In this document: in pieces, positions 42,571 through 51,422 of the stretch
How positions within the stretch are numbered: position 1 is the first letter of the stretch
Layout: each line of letters opens with the position of its first letter
Source: Chloroflexota bacterium
GTDB lineage: Bacteria > Chloroflexota > Anaerolineae > Aggregatilineales > Phototrophicaceae
Reading direction: 5' to 3'
NCBI GenBank assembly: GCA_011523735.1
Contig: WTGB01000058.1
Coordinates: forward strand, 1 to 64,000
DNA length: 64,000 nt
Made by a program: the position numbers and the translations under genes
The notes under the pieces: generated by a model
What the model saw: only the letters and a program-made list of their open reading frames with translations
Database searches by the model: none
What the model was told of the DNA's origin: nothing

Positions 42571-42750
42571 GACAACAGACAACCTCCAAGGGCAGACATG
42601 CAGAGTGATACAACTGAATGTGCGACCATGAAACAGACTGCATTGTAACTGAGCGCATGGCTGGCGCGTAGGGCGAAGCGGCGCCCCCTTATGTGATCGA
42701 TTACTAATCTTCAGGGGCGTTTTGGCAAGGGAGATATGGGCGGGCAGCGG

Positions 42751-44922
42751 TTATGCCGCGCCAAAGTTGCACTCTCCGCTCAGGGAAAGGTAGTTGGCGC
42801 TGACCCAGCCAATACTTCCGAGGTAGTCCACTTGATACCAACCGCTGGTGCTGCCGAGCACGGTCACCGTCTGGCTCGGATAGATGCCACCGATCCGGTT
42901 GCCGTTTGGAGTGTTGCGCAGGTTCACTGCGGCTGTGGTGGTGGCCAGGCACTGAGACGAAGGCGTGGGACTAGGCAAGGGGAGTGGCTGGGCGGTTGCG
43001 GCGGGCAAGGCGTTTGTGCCGGTCTGCGCGGTCTGCAAAACAATGGAACCGGGGCGCCATAAGGCGGTGCAAGTCTTGCCGTCAAGAGTAAAGACGCTTA
43101 TTGATTTCACCGTTTTTGGGATTGTGGTCGCGTCAATAAAGAGCAGGGGACCGCTGGCGTCAAAGCAGACTTGTACGCCTTGTTCGACATAAGACCAGAT
43201 ATCGACCGCCTTGATGAAACCGGCGTCAATTATCCACTGAATGCCGATGCCGCTTGCATCAATCTCCTGGCATTGCACGCCGCTTTCGAGGCCGTATGTC
43301 GCTTCTATAGTGATGCCATTGTCGCGTTCGTTGACCGCGATGCAGGTGTGGGCTGGCACATTAGAGCCGCCAGCCAACGATGTAACTGTCTCAATTTGTC
43401 CAGAAAATGGGACCCAAACTTCTTGCACGTCAAACTCAAAGGAGCCGGAATCGTAGCCTTCGCCTTCCGGTCGACGATGGCCGGTTTGGTCTTCTCCAAG
43501 CATTTGCCCGGCCGTATCGACGCCGTTGTCGATGGCTGGGCTGCCTTCCAGGAGTCGATAGAAACGGTTTAATATGGCTCTGGGCAAATTATCTCCGCTA
43601 TAGGGTACTAGCTCAATGCGAACCGGTACGCTGACGGACTGTGCCGCGACGCAACTCTCGTCTTCGATAATGTTGCCCTCATTCCCGTTCAGCGCGTCAG
43701 TAAGGCATTCAGAATTCTCGGCGTCGGTATCGGTGTTTTGGGCGATGATGCTGTTGTAGATGTACACTTCCGGATCCTGTGTATTTTCATCATCATCGGA
43801 GAAAACTGCGATTCCGCCGCCATTTGCGGCCTGATTTTTGACGATCGTGGCATGCCGTACGGTGAGGTTGCCTCCCGCCACATAGATGCCGCCGCCTTCG
43901 TCGCTCGCAACGTTTTCATCAATCGTGCTGTTGTCGATATTCAGTTTGCCATCAGCTACATAAATCGATCCGCCGTTGCGCGCAGTGTTGGTATGAACGC
44001 TGCTATTCTCCAGACTGGAGATCGCGCCATCGGTCGACGTACCATTCTCGTAGTAAATCGCTCCTCCATTTTCATCGGTGTTGGTGCTTTCGTCATCATC
44101 GGTCGCTGAGTTGCGCGTGAGTCTGCCTCCGATAACGGTCAGCTTGTGCTCGCCGCCGGATTCATTGATGAAGTAGATGGCGCCGCCGTTGCCTGTGGCG
44201 CTGTTGTCATGAAAGTTGTTCCATTTGAGGGTGAGCGTGCTGTTCTTGACATAGATGGCGCCACCGTTGCCGTTTGGCGCTTCATTGTGGCCGATTCGAG
44301 AGGAATGTATGGTGACTTCAGCGCCACCCTCAATATAGATGGCGCCGCCGTGCGTCGCCGCCTTGCTATGGCCGATAGAGCCGAGATTGAAAAGCACACT
44401 GAGATCATCGTCAGTGTTCTTCACGATCTTGAGCGCTGAATCGTCGACGCCAGTTAGGTTCAAGCCTTCGATTCTTACCGCGCCGCTGTTTATGGTAAGC
44501 AGGCTGAAATTGTATTCCGTAGGCGTGTTGCCTTCTGTGTCAGGCGACGAGAGTGTGTGGCCGCCGACGATACGGACATCGGAGGCGATAGCCGGCAGCG
44601 CTGCTGTAATTTCTACATCTGCCACAAAGGTGATTGTATCCGTCCCAGTAGCGTCGCCCGCGGCGCACTGATTTGCCGGGGCGATTTGGGTATCGCCGTT
44701 GGCGGATCGTATCGCATTCGCCAGGCTGCAAGTTTCTGAAAGCGTTATATCGGCGGCGAAGGACTTTGAAGCGGAGAACATCGCCGCGAGGAGGAGCCCG
44801 ATGAAGAGCGCAAGCCTCGGCGCAAGCAAGTGCAAGAGATTCTCGCACTTACGACGCTGGTCGAATAGAAGTGATGCAATAATAGTCATACGGTTGGAAT
44901 ACGCAGATCCGGTGTGCGCCAT
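42751..44922 (-). CDS. Large secreted CSLREA-type beta-helix protein with C-terminal SH3 domain
   Basis: 723 residues from ATG 44922; ATG 44889 is an alternative. Order: signal/anchor (LALFIGLLLAAMFSA), CSLANAIRSANGDTQIAPAN with a nearby second Cys, then a right-handed beta-helix with GGAIY(F/V/Y) repeats (GGAIYIEGGAEVTIHSSRIG and similar). Next come an AIDNGVDTAG/GSFEFDVQEV closing region and a Cys module (CIAVNERDN... VQVCFDASGPLLFID... LDGKTCTALW). A Pro/Thr linker leads to an SH3b domain (AAVNLRNTPNGNRIGGIYPS, GWYQVDYLGSIGWVSANYL). It is a paralogue of 4815-7187, sharing the CSLANAIRSAN block almost base for base. Probable surface protein. Confidence 0.85.
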   Translation of the reverse strand: MAHTGSAYSNRMTIIASLLFDQRRKCENLLHLLAPRLALFIGLLLAAMFSASKSFAADITLSETCSLANAIRSANGDTQIAPANQCAAGDATGTDTITFVADVEITAALPAIASDVRIVGGHTLSSPDTEGNTPTEYNFSLLTINSGAVRIEGLNLTGVDDSALKIVKNTDDDLSVLFNLGSIGHSKAATHGGAIYIEGGAEVTIHSSRIGHNEAPNGNGGAIYVKNSTLTLKWNNFHDNSATGNGGAIYFINESGGEHKLTVIGGRLTRNSATDDDESTNTDENGGAIYYENGTSTDGAISSLENSSVHTNTARNGGSIYVADGKLNIDNSTIDENVASDEGGGIYVAGGNLTVRHATIVKNQAANGGGIAVFSDDDENTQDPEVYIYNSIIAQNTDTDAENSECLTDALNGNEGNIIEDESCVAAQSVSVPVRIELVPYSGDNLPRAILNRFYRLLEGSPAIDNGVDTAGQMLGEDQTGHRRPEGEGYDSGSFEFDVQEVWVPFSGQIETVTSLAGGSNVPAHTCIAVNERDNGITIEATYGLESGVQCQEIDASGIGIQWIIDAGFIKAVDIWSYVEQGVQVCFDASGPLLFIDATTIPKTVKSISVFTLDGKTCTALWRPGSIVLQTAQTGTNALPAATAQPLPLPSPTPSSQCLATTTAAVNLRNTPNGNRIGGIYPSQTVTVLGSTSGWYQVDYLGSIGWVSANYLSLSGECNFGAA

Positions 44923-45286
44923 TCGCCGTTTCTGATTCGCGTCATATTTGATTTGGATTTGAGTCTAATTTAGGTCGATTTGTATATATGCACAAACTAT
45001 ATGGCTTAAAATATACATATTTAGGCAAATTGTGTATGAATCCTCCATGAGCAAGTCGGCGCGCGCCAGTGTGAGGGGCAGGTTGTATTGGGCGAGCGCG
45101 CGGTACAGTCCGCCACGGCGAATGTGTCCCCGTGAAAGAATCCGCATTACTTTCATGATGGCTCTCAGGACGGTATGCCGAAGGGACGCCGCCCCTGTGG
45201 CTGTCCGTCATTCGTTTTGCGTCTTCTTGTAACGTCAGTGATAGTTGCTATACTCAGCGGGCGGAATCCGAGTGGCGGAGACGGAT
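44923..45286. other. Intergenic region with an AT-rich part and a possible gene remnant
   Basis: 364 bp. 44940-45045 is AT-rich and apparently non-coding. 45046-45156 reads on the minus strand as a short coding-like stretch (separate entry). The remaining part should hold the promoter of the sugar-isomerase-like gene. Confidence 0.45.
45046..45156 (-). pseudogene. Possible gene remnant
   Basis: On the minus strand an ATG at 45156 opens MKVMRILSRGHIRRGGLYRA, then LAQYNLPLTLARADLLMED. Codons in this stretch favour G/C in the third position as real genes here do. It then runs into AT-rich sequence whose frame ends at 44965 without such bias. It looks like the 5' end of a lost gene, or a small protein of about 40-60 residues. 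No family recognised. Confidence 0.3.
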
Positions 45287-46183
45287 ATGATACAGGTGGC
45301 GAACGCGCCCTGTTCCTGGGGCATAATCGAAAACATTGAAGGCGAGCGCTATGACTACGCGCGCGTGCTGGACGAGATCGCGGCCAGCGGCTACGCCGGC
45401 ACTGAGTTGGGCGATTGGGGCTTTATGCCGACGGACCCGGCGGCGCTGCGCACGGAGCTGGACCAGCGCGGTTTGAAAATGCTGGGCTCCTGGGTCAATG
45501 TCAATTTTCAAGACAGGGACCGGCATGAGGAGAGTACCGAAGCTTGCCTGCGCACGGCTAAACTGCTGGCGGTGGTTGGCGGATCGGAGGCTCTCGTGGT
45601 GCTGGGTCCCGATCCCTACACCAATCCCATGCGGAGCTTAAATTCGGGGCGCATCACAGCCGCGATGAGCCTGGATGAAGAAGGCTGGCGCGTCTTCGCC
45701 GAGGGCACGGATCATGCCGCGCGCCGCGTCATGGACGAGACCGGTTTGCGTTCCGTGCTGCATCATCACACCGGCACTTGGATCGAGACGCCAGCGGAGA
45801 CTGAGCGACTGTTGGATATGACGGACGGCGATATCGTCGGTCTGGTATTCGATACCGGGCATTGGGCTTTCGGTGGTGGCGACCCGCTGACTGGCATTCG
45901 GCAATTCGCCGACCGCATTTGGTATGTGCACTTCAAAGATCATGATCCGGCCGTCCACGAACAGTCGCGCATGCAGCGATGGGATGGTCCGCAATCGGTC
46001 GGTAAAGGCATCTTCCCCGAGTTGGGACGGGGCGATGTCGACTTTCCCAGTGTTTTGGTCGAGTTGGAGAAGATCGGCTATGACAGTTGGATCGTGGTCG
46101 AGCAAGATGTCTTGCCTGGCATGGGCGCGCCACTGGAATCGGCGCAACGCAACCGCGAATACCTGCGCAGCATCGGTTTGTAA
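45287..46183 (+). CDS. Sugar-phosphate isomerase/epimerase-type TIM barrel (IolE/xylose-isomerase-like)
   Basis: 298 residues from ATG 45287. The opening IQVANAPCSWGIIENIEGER resembles IolE (2-keto-myo-inositol dehydratase), as do GYAGTELGDWGFMPTDP and LGSWVNVNFQDRDRHEE. Metal-ligand regions of the AP-endonuclease-2-type barrel follow: HHHTGTWIETPAETERLL, GLVFDTGHWAFGGGDPL, WYVHFKDHDP and WIVVEQDVLPG. It probably isomerises or dehydrates a cyclitol or ketose. No other inositol-pathway genes are nearby. It is followed 9 bp later by a threonine-dehydratase-like gene. Confidence 0.85.
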   Translation: MIQVANAPCSWGIIENIEGERYDYARVLDEIAASGYAGTELGDWGFMPTDPAALRTELDQRGLKMLGSWVNVNFQDRDRHEESTEACLRTAKLLAVVGGSEALVVLGPDPYTNPMRSLNSGRITAAMSLDEEGWRVFAEGTDHAARRVMDETGLRSVLHHHTGTWIETPAETERLLDMTDGDIVGLVFDTGHWAFGGGDPLTGIRQFADRIWYVHFKDHDPAVHEQSRMQRWDGPQSVGKGIFPELGRGDVDFPSVLVELEKIGYDSWIVVEQDVLPGMGAPLESAQRNREYLRSIGL

Positions 46184-46192
46184 GCGCCGAAA

Positions 46193-47125
46193 ATGCGATT
46201 GACGCTCGGCGATATCCTGCGCGCGCAGCAGCGTCTGAAGCCGCATCTGCCGCTATCCCCGCTTGAATCGGCGTCGGACTTGAGTGGCAAGATCTGGCTC
46301 AAGCTGGAAAACGCCAACAAAACCCATTCCTTCAAGATTCGCGGCGCTTTGAATGCCATTCTCTCGCTGGATGAAGCGGCGCGCGCGCGGGGCATCATCG
46401 CTGCGTCATCGGGCAATCATGCGGCGGCGGTCGCTTATGCCGCGCAGTTGACCGGCGCATCGGCGCAAATTCTTATGCCGACGACGACGCCCAAGAAAAA
46501 GGTCGCTAATGTGCGACGTTATGGCGCGGAGGCGGTCCTCTTCGGCGACAACTACGACCAAGCGGAAGCCGAGGCTTTGTGCCGCGTCGCCGCGGGACGG
46601 ACGTGGGTCTCGCCCTACAATGATCCCCGCGTGATCGCTGGCGCTGGTACTATCGGCCTGGAAATATGTGAGCAACTGTCAAGTGTCCAGCGCGTCGTTG
46701 TGCCGGTTAGCGGCGGCGGTCTAATCGCCGGAGTGGCCACGGCCGTTAAGGAAATGAGCGCTGATATCGAGGTCATTGGCGTCAATGCCGAATCGGCGCC
46801 GGCGATGTACAATCTGTTTCATGCAGAGGATCGTCCGCAAGTCTGGGATACGCTGGCGGATGCGCTTTCCGGCGATATTGAAGCCGGCTCGATCACCGTG
46901 CCGATCTGCCGGCGATATGTAGACGACGTCGTGCTCGTGTCCGAGAGCCAGATCGCGGCGGCGATGCGCGCCCTGCTGGCATGGGGCTGGGTGGTCGAAG
47001 GCGGTGGAGCGGTCGGAGTTGCGGCGGTTCAGCAGGATGTCATTCCCGCCGACGGACGCGAGACGGCGGTGGTCGTCAGCGGCGGCAATGTAGATCTCGC
47101 GGTGCTGCAGGGAGTGATCTCTTGA
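46193..47125 (+). CDS. Threonine/serine dehydratase-like PLP enzyme (fold type II)
   Basis: 310 residues. PLP lysine in THSFKIRGALNAI (K48), substrate loop AASSGNHAAAVAYA, glycine loop VPVSGGGLIAGVATAV, EGGGAVGVAA and the final VVVSGGNVDLAVL. No ACT domain. It is clearly related to the enzyme at 9421-10371 but keeps the standard SSGNHA loop, where that one has SAGNMA. Likely reactions are deamination of Thr or Ser, or of a related hydroxy-amino acid. It lies 9 bp after the IolE-like gene, so both are probably on one mRNA. Confidence 0.9.
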   Translation: MRLTLGDILRAQQRLKPHLPLSPLESASDLSGKIWLKLENANKTHSFKIRGALNAILSLDEAARARGIIAASSGNHAAAVAYAAQLTGASAQILMPTTTPKKKVANVRRYGAEAVLFGDNYDQAEAEALCRVAAGRTWVSPYNDPRVIAGAGTIGLEICEQLSSVQRVVVPVSGGGLIAGVATAVKEMSADIEVIGVNAESAPAMYNLFHAEDRPQVWDTLADALSGDIEAGSITVPICRRYVDDVVLVSESQIAAAMRALLAWGWVVEGGGAVGVAAVQQDVIPADGRETAVVVSGGNVDLAVLQGVIS

Positions 47126-47179
47126 TTGGCAGTCTCGAACTGTGGTAACGTTGCGGGACTGGGTGAAGTTGGGAATGCC

Positions 47180-48724
47180 ATGACAAGCGAACAGAAACCT
47201 CAATTCAGCCTCACGGACTACATCGAGAGGACCGAAGACTTGCTGCGCGCCTTCCGCGCTGGCGAAAACGACGCCATTGACCGAGTCCATCAGCATCTGC
47301 CGCAGGTCAAATTTGGCGCGCGCGACGCGGCGGCCGCATTCCCGCTGACGCTGAGTGACGCGCAGACCGTCATCGCCCGCGAAAATGACGCGCAGAGCTG
47401 GGGCGGATTGCGCCTCAGAATCGAACTGCAAGATCATGATTATGGCGACGCGCTTGAGCAGTTCAAGCAACTGGTATACGCGGGAGATGCTGAGAATCTC
47501 GATGCATTGCTGACATCCAAGCCAGATCTGCGCGACACGCTTGATGATCCGCATTTCTACTTCGGCTCGACCGCGCTCATCGTCGCGAAGGAGAATATTG
47601 ATGTTGTCGACGCGCTGCTCAAGCATGGCGCGGATATCAACGCCAAATCGCAATGGTGGGCGGGGGATTTCCATATTCTTGAAGTGACATCGGCGGAAGC
47701 GGTTGAACAACTCATTGAGCGCGGCGCCGAAGTCACTGCGCATGCCGCGGCCGAGCAGGGCTGGCTCGACTGGCTGGAGGCGGCCTATCAGCGGGATCCG
47801 GCATTCATCCACCAGCGCGGCGGCGATGGCAAGACACCGCTGCACTACGCGACCGACCCAGCGGTGATGGACTGGCTGATCGAGCGAGGGGCGGACCTGG
47901 AAGCGCGCGATCTGGATCACGCATCGACGCCCTTGCAATGGCAGCTCGGCGCGCGCAACACTGAAGCCGCCCGCGAATTGGTCAAGCGCGGCGCCCAAGT
48001 CGATATCTTCGCCGCTGTGATCCTCGGCGATCTGGACCTGGTCAAGCAGGCGCTGGAGGAGAATCCAGTCGCCATCCGCGCGCGGGTCAACAGCCGCGGC
48101 TATGACTTGGCGCCAAAAGCCGATGGCTCGCATCAATACGTCTACACCTTTAACGCGGCTGACTTATCGCCGCATCAGGTCGCCCTGGACTATGGATACG
48201 CTGAAATCTTCGCCTACCTGATTGAGCAGAGCCCGCTTGATGTACGGCTGTTGGCTCACTGCGCGGAAGCCAATATGGAGGCGGCGGAGCGGATCCTGGC
48301 GGCGCAACCGGACATCATCGCTGACATGCCAGTAGCCGACCGTCGGCAACTTATCTATGCCGCCTGGACCAACCAGGTCGCGGCTGTCAAAACGATGGCG
48401 TCACTCGGATTTGACCTGCATGTATATGACGACGACCGCCTGATGCCTTTGCACACAGCCGCCTACCATGGTTTCGCCGATGTGATCGCGGTTCTGCTCG
48501 ATGCCGATGCAGCGCCGCCGCTGACCTGGCTGAATGGCTACGGCGGCACGGCCTTGACCACCTGCCTCTATGGCCGGCAACACACTTGGCGCAGCGATGG
48601 CGATTTCCCCGCCAGCGTCAAGCTCCTGGTCGACGCCGGTTCGGAGGTGCGCGCCGAATGGCTGCCGACTGGGGACGATGCGATTGATGCGATACTGCAA
48701 GCTCGAATCAATCGTGATGCCTGA
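47180..48724 (+). CDS. Ankyrin-repeat protein
   Basis: 514 residues from ATG 47180; a TTG at 47126, touching the stop of the previous gene, is possible. Residues 1-110 are helical (SLTDYIERTEDLLRAFRAGE, ALEQFKQLVYAGDAENLDAL). Ankyrin units follow: GSTALIVAKENIDVVDALLK with HGADINAKS, GKTPLHYATDPAVMDWLIER with GADLEARD, STPLQWQLGARNTEAARELV with KRGAQVD, and LMPLHTAAYHGFADVIAVLL. No signal peptide or membrane segment, so it is a cytoplasmic protein-interaction scaffold. Partner unknown. Only 54 bp separate it from the dehydratase-like gene, so it may share that transcript. Confidence 0.87.
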   Translation: MTSEQKPQFSLTDYIERTEDLLRAFRAGENDAIDRVHQHLPQVKFGARDAAAAFPLTLSDAQTVIARENDAQSWGGLRLRIELQDHDYGDALEQFKQLVYAGDAENLDALLTSKPDLRDTLDDPHFYFGSTALIVAKENIDVVDALLKHGADINAKSQWWAGDFHILEVTSAEAVEQLIERGAEVTAHAAAEQGWLDWLEAAYQRDPAFIHQRGGDGKTPLHYATDPAVMDWLIERGADLEARDLDHASTPLQWQLGARNTEAARELVKRGAQVDIFAAVILGDLDLVKQALEENPVAIRARVNSRGYDLAPKADGSHQYVYTFNAADLSPHQVALDYGYAEIFAYLIEQSPLDVRLLAHCAEANMEAAERILAAQPDIIADMPVADRRQLIYAAWTNQVAAVKTMASLGFDLHVYDDDRLMPLHTAAYHGFADVIAVLLDADAAPPLTWLNGYGGTALTTCLYGRQHTWRSDGDFPASVKLLVDAGSEVRAEWLPTGDDAIDAILQARINRDA

Positions 48725-48750
48725 AGGGACTCTATAGTTCCGCCAGCGGA

Positions 48751-50841
48751 TTAGGCATCGACAGCGACCGTGGCTGGCCGACCCTCAATTTGTATCGTCT
48801 GCTGAAACGCGATCTCTAGGTCGATGTCGGCATCCGCAACCGCGCTAATCCTCTTCCGCGCTTTTTCAAGGTCATCGTGTGCTGGGGGCTCAAGATCTCT
48901 GACCGTCGCCCGGACCCAATTGCCGTTTTCCCTGTCGACGGCGACATCGCTGAAGCTGGCGCGCGGCAGGGTTTCTTGCAGTATCGCGCTCGCCGCTTCC
49001 GCCAGGGGATCGAGCGGGAGCACGACTTGCCGCGCAACAACCGTCAAATCGACATTTTGCTGGTAGAGCTCATCGATAAGGTGCTGGGCGGCGGTGACTT
49101 CTTCCGGCGTGATTGGGTGATCGGACTGGACGATCAACAGCACCTCGAGCGGCACGGATGTTATGACTTGATATTCGACCACCGTCGCGCCGTGAAAGGC
49201 TTCCGCTTGCAGCCGCTCGCGGATATGCGCCTCGTCTATCGCTTGTGAGCCCAGACGCGCGAAGACCAGGAGGACGATGATGGTGACAAAAAAGAGGACA
49301 AACCACCAGGCGCGAGACTGGTTGAGCGTGGCGCCTTCGCGGTCTTCGGTGGGGTGCATGCCCATCCACAAGAAGGTGATGTATTGCGCCGCGATGATGA
49401 AGGCGATGTTCGCCAGGAAGAGCAGATTTGCGCCGATCGCCAGGCTAATATCGCCTAGCGCGATGCCCAAGCCAATGGTGCAGATCGGCGGCATCAAAGC
49501 GGCGGCGATCGCCACGCCAGCCAGAGCGGCGGGGATGCCTTTGCGGGCAGTCGCATAAGCAGCAACCCAGCCGGATACCAGCGCAATGGCGGCGTCCAGC
49601 AGGTTCGGGCTGCCGCGCGCCAGCATCTCGTCCGTGGGCGTGTCTATCGGCAGGAGTACGCCCATCACAATTGAGATGAGCAGGGCGAGCGTCACGCCGG
49701 CGAAGAGTGTCACGCTGGCGCGGCGGGTCAGATGCAGAATGCCCGTTGCCATGCCTGTGGAAAAACTTGATAGCGGCGACATCAAGGGCGCAACTAGCAT
49801 GGCGCCGATGATGACGGCCGCGCTGTTGGTCAACAAGCCCAGGGTAGCCAGCGCCGCCGAGAGCACGATCATCACCGTGTAGTCAAGATTGTTGCTTGCG
49901 CTCTTTTGCGCCGCCCAGATGAGTTCATTCTGCTCAACCAAAGTCAGTTGCGGATTCAAGCGCGCAACGCTGTGCTCTATCGTCCCGCGTATGCCGCGAT
50001 GCCACTCTATCTGCGAAATCATGATCACCGGTCCCGGCGCCGCGTTAAGAAGTTGGTTGCTTAAGTCATTAAAGAGATGGCGCTCGAAATCGGTCTTCTG
50101 CGAGAAGCCCATGACTAGCAGGTCGGCCGCTGTCATGCTCTGCACGATTTCTTCCGCGGGCGAGCGTCCCGTAATGATTTGGGATTTCAAGTCTCGGTCG
50201 CGCGGCAAATTATCCTCATAGCGTTTGATCGCCGCCTCATGCTCCGGGTTGTAGTGATAATCTGATTGAACGCGCAGTTGACGCACGGGGAGGTCATGGT
50301 GAAGCGCGAAACTGATGCTGAGTTTCATGGCGATCGTTGAGGAAAGGCTGCCGTCGACGGGCACGACAACCCGGTCGAATTGCGAGCGCGGGGCGCTGCG
50401 ATAGATCAACACGCCACATGGCGCCGTGGCGATCACATTCTCCACAACCGTGCCGAGCTTCACGCGGCCATGCGTGGTCCGCTGAACGCCGAGCAAGATG
50501 ACATCGGCATTCCGCTCGCGGGCGACATCCAGGATCCCGCGCGACACGCTGACCGCTAGCTCTGTCACTAGCTCTACGCGGTGCCCGGCATCGGTCTTGC
50601 GAAACTGGTCCACAACATCCTGTACTTGATCGCTGACGGCGTGCGCTTGTTCGACATCGCCAATGGAGATGACCAAGGCGATGACCAAGCCATGCACCGG
50701 GTGGACCATTTCGCCAGCGATCCGCAGCATCTCGGCAGCAGTATCGGGGCGTCCCATCGGCACAACCACCGTCCGCGCGTAATAGGCGTCTTGCGACGAA
50801 AACGCCTCTCTTTCAATAGTTTGTGAAGTATATTGACTCAC
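48751..50841 (-). CDS. Membrane protein with two UspA-type domains and a DUF389 domain
   Basis: 696 residues. Residues 22-150 and 155-285 are two universal-stress-protein-like domains (ADVILLGVQRTTHGRVKLGT with VVENVIATAPCGVLIYR; VVPVDGSLSSTIAMKLSISF; ADLLVMGFSQKTDFERHLFN). A membrane part (about 320-540) has seven or so helices with the DUF389 signature GAMLVAPLMSPLSSFSTGMA and GIPAALAGVAIAAALMPPIC. The C-terminal 150 residues are soluble and alpha/beta. The fusion suggests a transporter or channel gated by a nucleotide-binding Usp module. The transported species is unknown. Confidence 0.87.
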   Translation of the reverse strand: MSQYTSQTIEREAFSSQDAYYARTVVVPMGRPDTAAEMLRIAGEMVHPVHGLVIALVISIGDVEQAHAVSDQVQDVVDQFRKTDAGHRVELVTELAVSVSRGILDVARERNADVILLGVQRTTHGRVKLGTVVENVIATAPCGVLIYRSAPRSQFDRVVVPVDGSLSSTIAMKLSISFALHHDLPVRQLRVQSDYHYNPEHEAAIKRYEDNLPRDRDLKSQIITGRSPAEEIVQSMTAADLLVMGFSQKTDFERHLFNDLSNQLLNAAPGPVIMISQIEWHRGIRGTIEHSVARLNPQLTLVEQNELIWAAQKSASNNLDYTVMIVLSAALATLGLLTNSAAVIIGAMLVAPLMSPLSSFSTGMATGILHLTRRASVTLFAGVTLALLISIVMGVLLPIDTPTDEMLARGSPNLLDAAIALVSGWVAAYATARKGIPAALAGVAIAAALMPPICTIGLGIALGDISLAIGANLLFLANIAFIIAAQYITFLWMGMHPTEDREGATLNQSRAWWFVLFFVTIIVLLVFARLGSQAIDEAHIRERLQAEAFHGATVVEYQVITSVPLEVLLIVQSDHPITPEEVTAAQHLIDELYQQNVDLTVVARQVVLPLDPLAEAASAILQETLPRASFSDVAVDRENGNWVRATVRDLEPPAHDDLEKARKRISAVADADIDLEIAFQQTIQIEGRPATVAVDA

Positions 50842-50935
50842 ATTGAGTACATTCGCTGGTTAACTACGCGGAAGAAAATGCTGCGCCGTCCCTGGTGGCC
50901 CTGGGTTGAGCCGAGTTCTGAAATCGAGTGCCTTG

Positions 50936-51346
50936 CTAATCGAGCACGACGTTTGCGCCGGTGAACTGCGTGCTGTCCTTGCGGTATTGCATCAACTCGA
51001 TTCGCACGCCGCTCGGGTCGGCGATCCAGGCTTGCCAGGCATTGTCGGCGCCCAGCTTCTTATCCGTTACCTTGACGCCTCGGCTGGCCAAGGTCGTCAA
51101 GACGGCGTCCAAATCCTCTACTTCGAGGCAGAAATGCTTGATGCGCGGGCGCGCCGCGTCTTGCGCTTCGGCGTCGGCGAATACTTCGATGAATGTGTCT
51201 TCGCCAGCCTTGACATAAAAGCCGATTCGCTCACCCGCGCGGAAGAATTCGAAAGCCAATTCCATGCCCAGTGTCTGGACATAGAACTCTTCCGCGGCTG
51301 CCAGATCGGTCGCGCCGATGCAGACATGCGCAAGACGCGTAATCAT
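50936..51346 (-). CDS. VOC-family (glyoxalase/bleomycin-resistance-like) protein
   Basis: 136 residues from ATG 51346 with GGGAGG upstream. Two beta-alpha-beta-beta-beta repeats are visible: LAHVCIGATDLAAAEEFYVQ with TLGMELAFEFF, and HFCLEVEDLDAVLTTLASRG followed by ADNAWQAWIADPSGVRIELM. The potential metal ligands are H8, E58-type acidic residues, H91 and the final E of RIELM. The fold serves lyases, dioxygenases and binding proteins, so function stays open. It lies 76 bp after the alpha/beta-hydrolase gene on the same strand. Confidence 0.85.
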   Translation of the reverse strand: MITRLAHVCIGATDLAAAEEFYVQTLGMELAFEFFRAGERIGFYVKAGEDTFIEVFADAEAQDAARPRIKHFCLEVEDLDAVLTTLASRGVKVTDKKLGADNAWQAWIADPSGVRIELMQYRKDSTQFTGANVVLD

Positions 51347-51422
51347 GCCAGGTCCTCCCTTTTTCGGGATTTTGTCATGTAATATGTAGCTTAACGCGGA
51401 ATCGCGCCTATTGCAAAATGAC

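Noticed and set aside
46721-48136. Minus-strand open frame of 471 codons opposite the dehydratase and ankyrin genes
   Set aside because: It spans two real genes on the other strand and shows no motif of its own.
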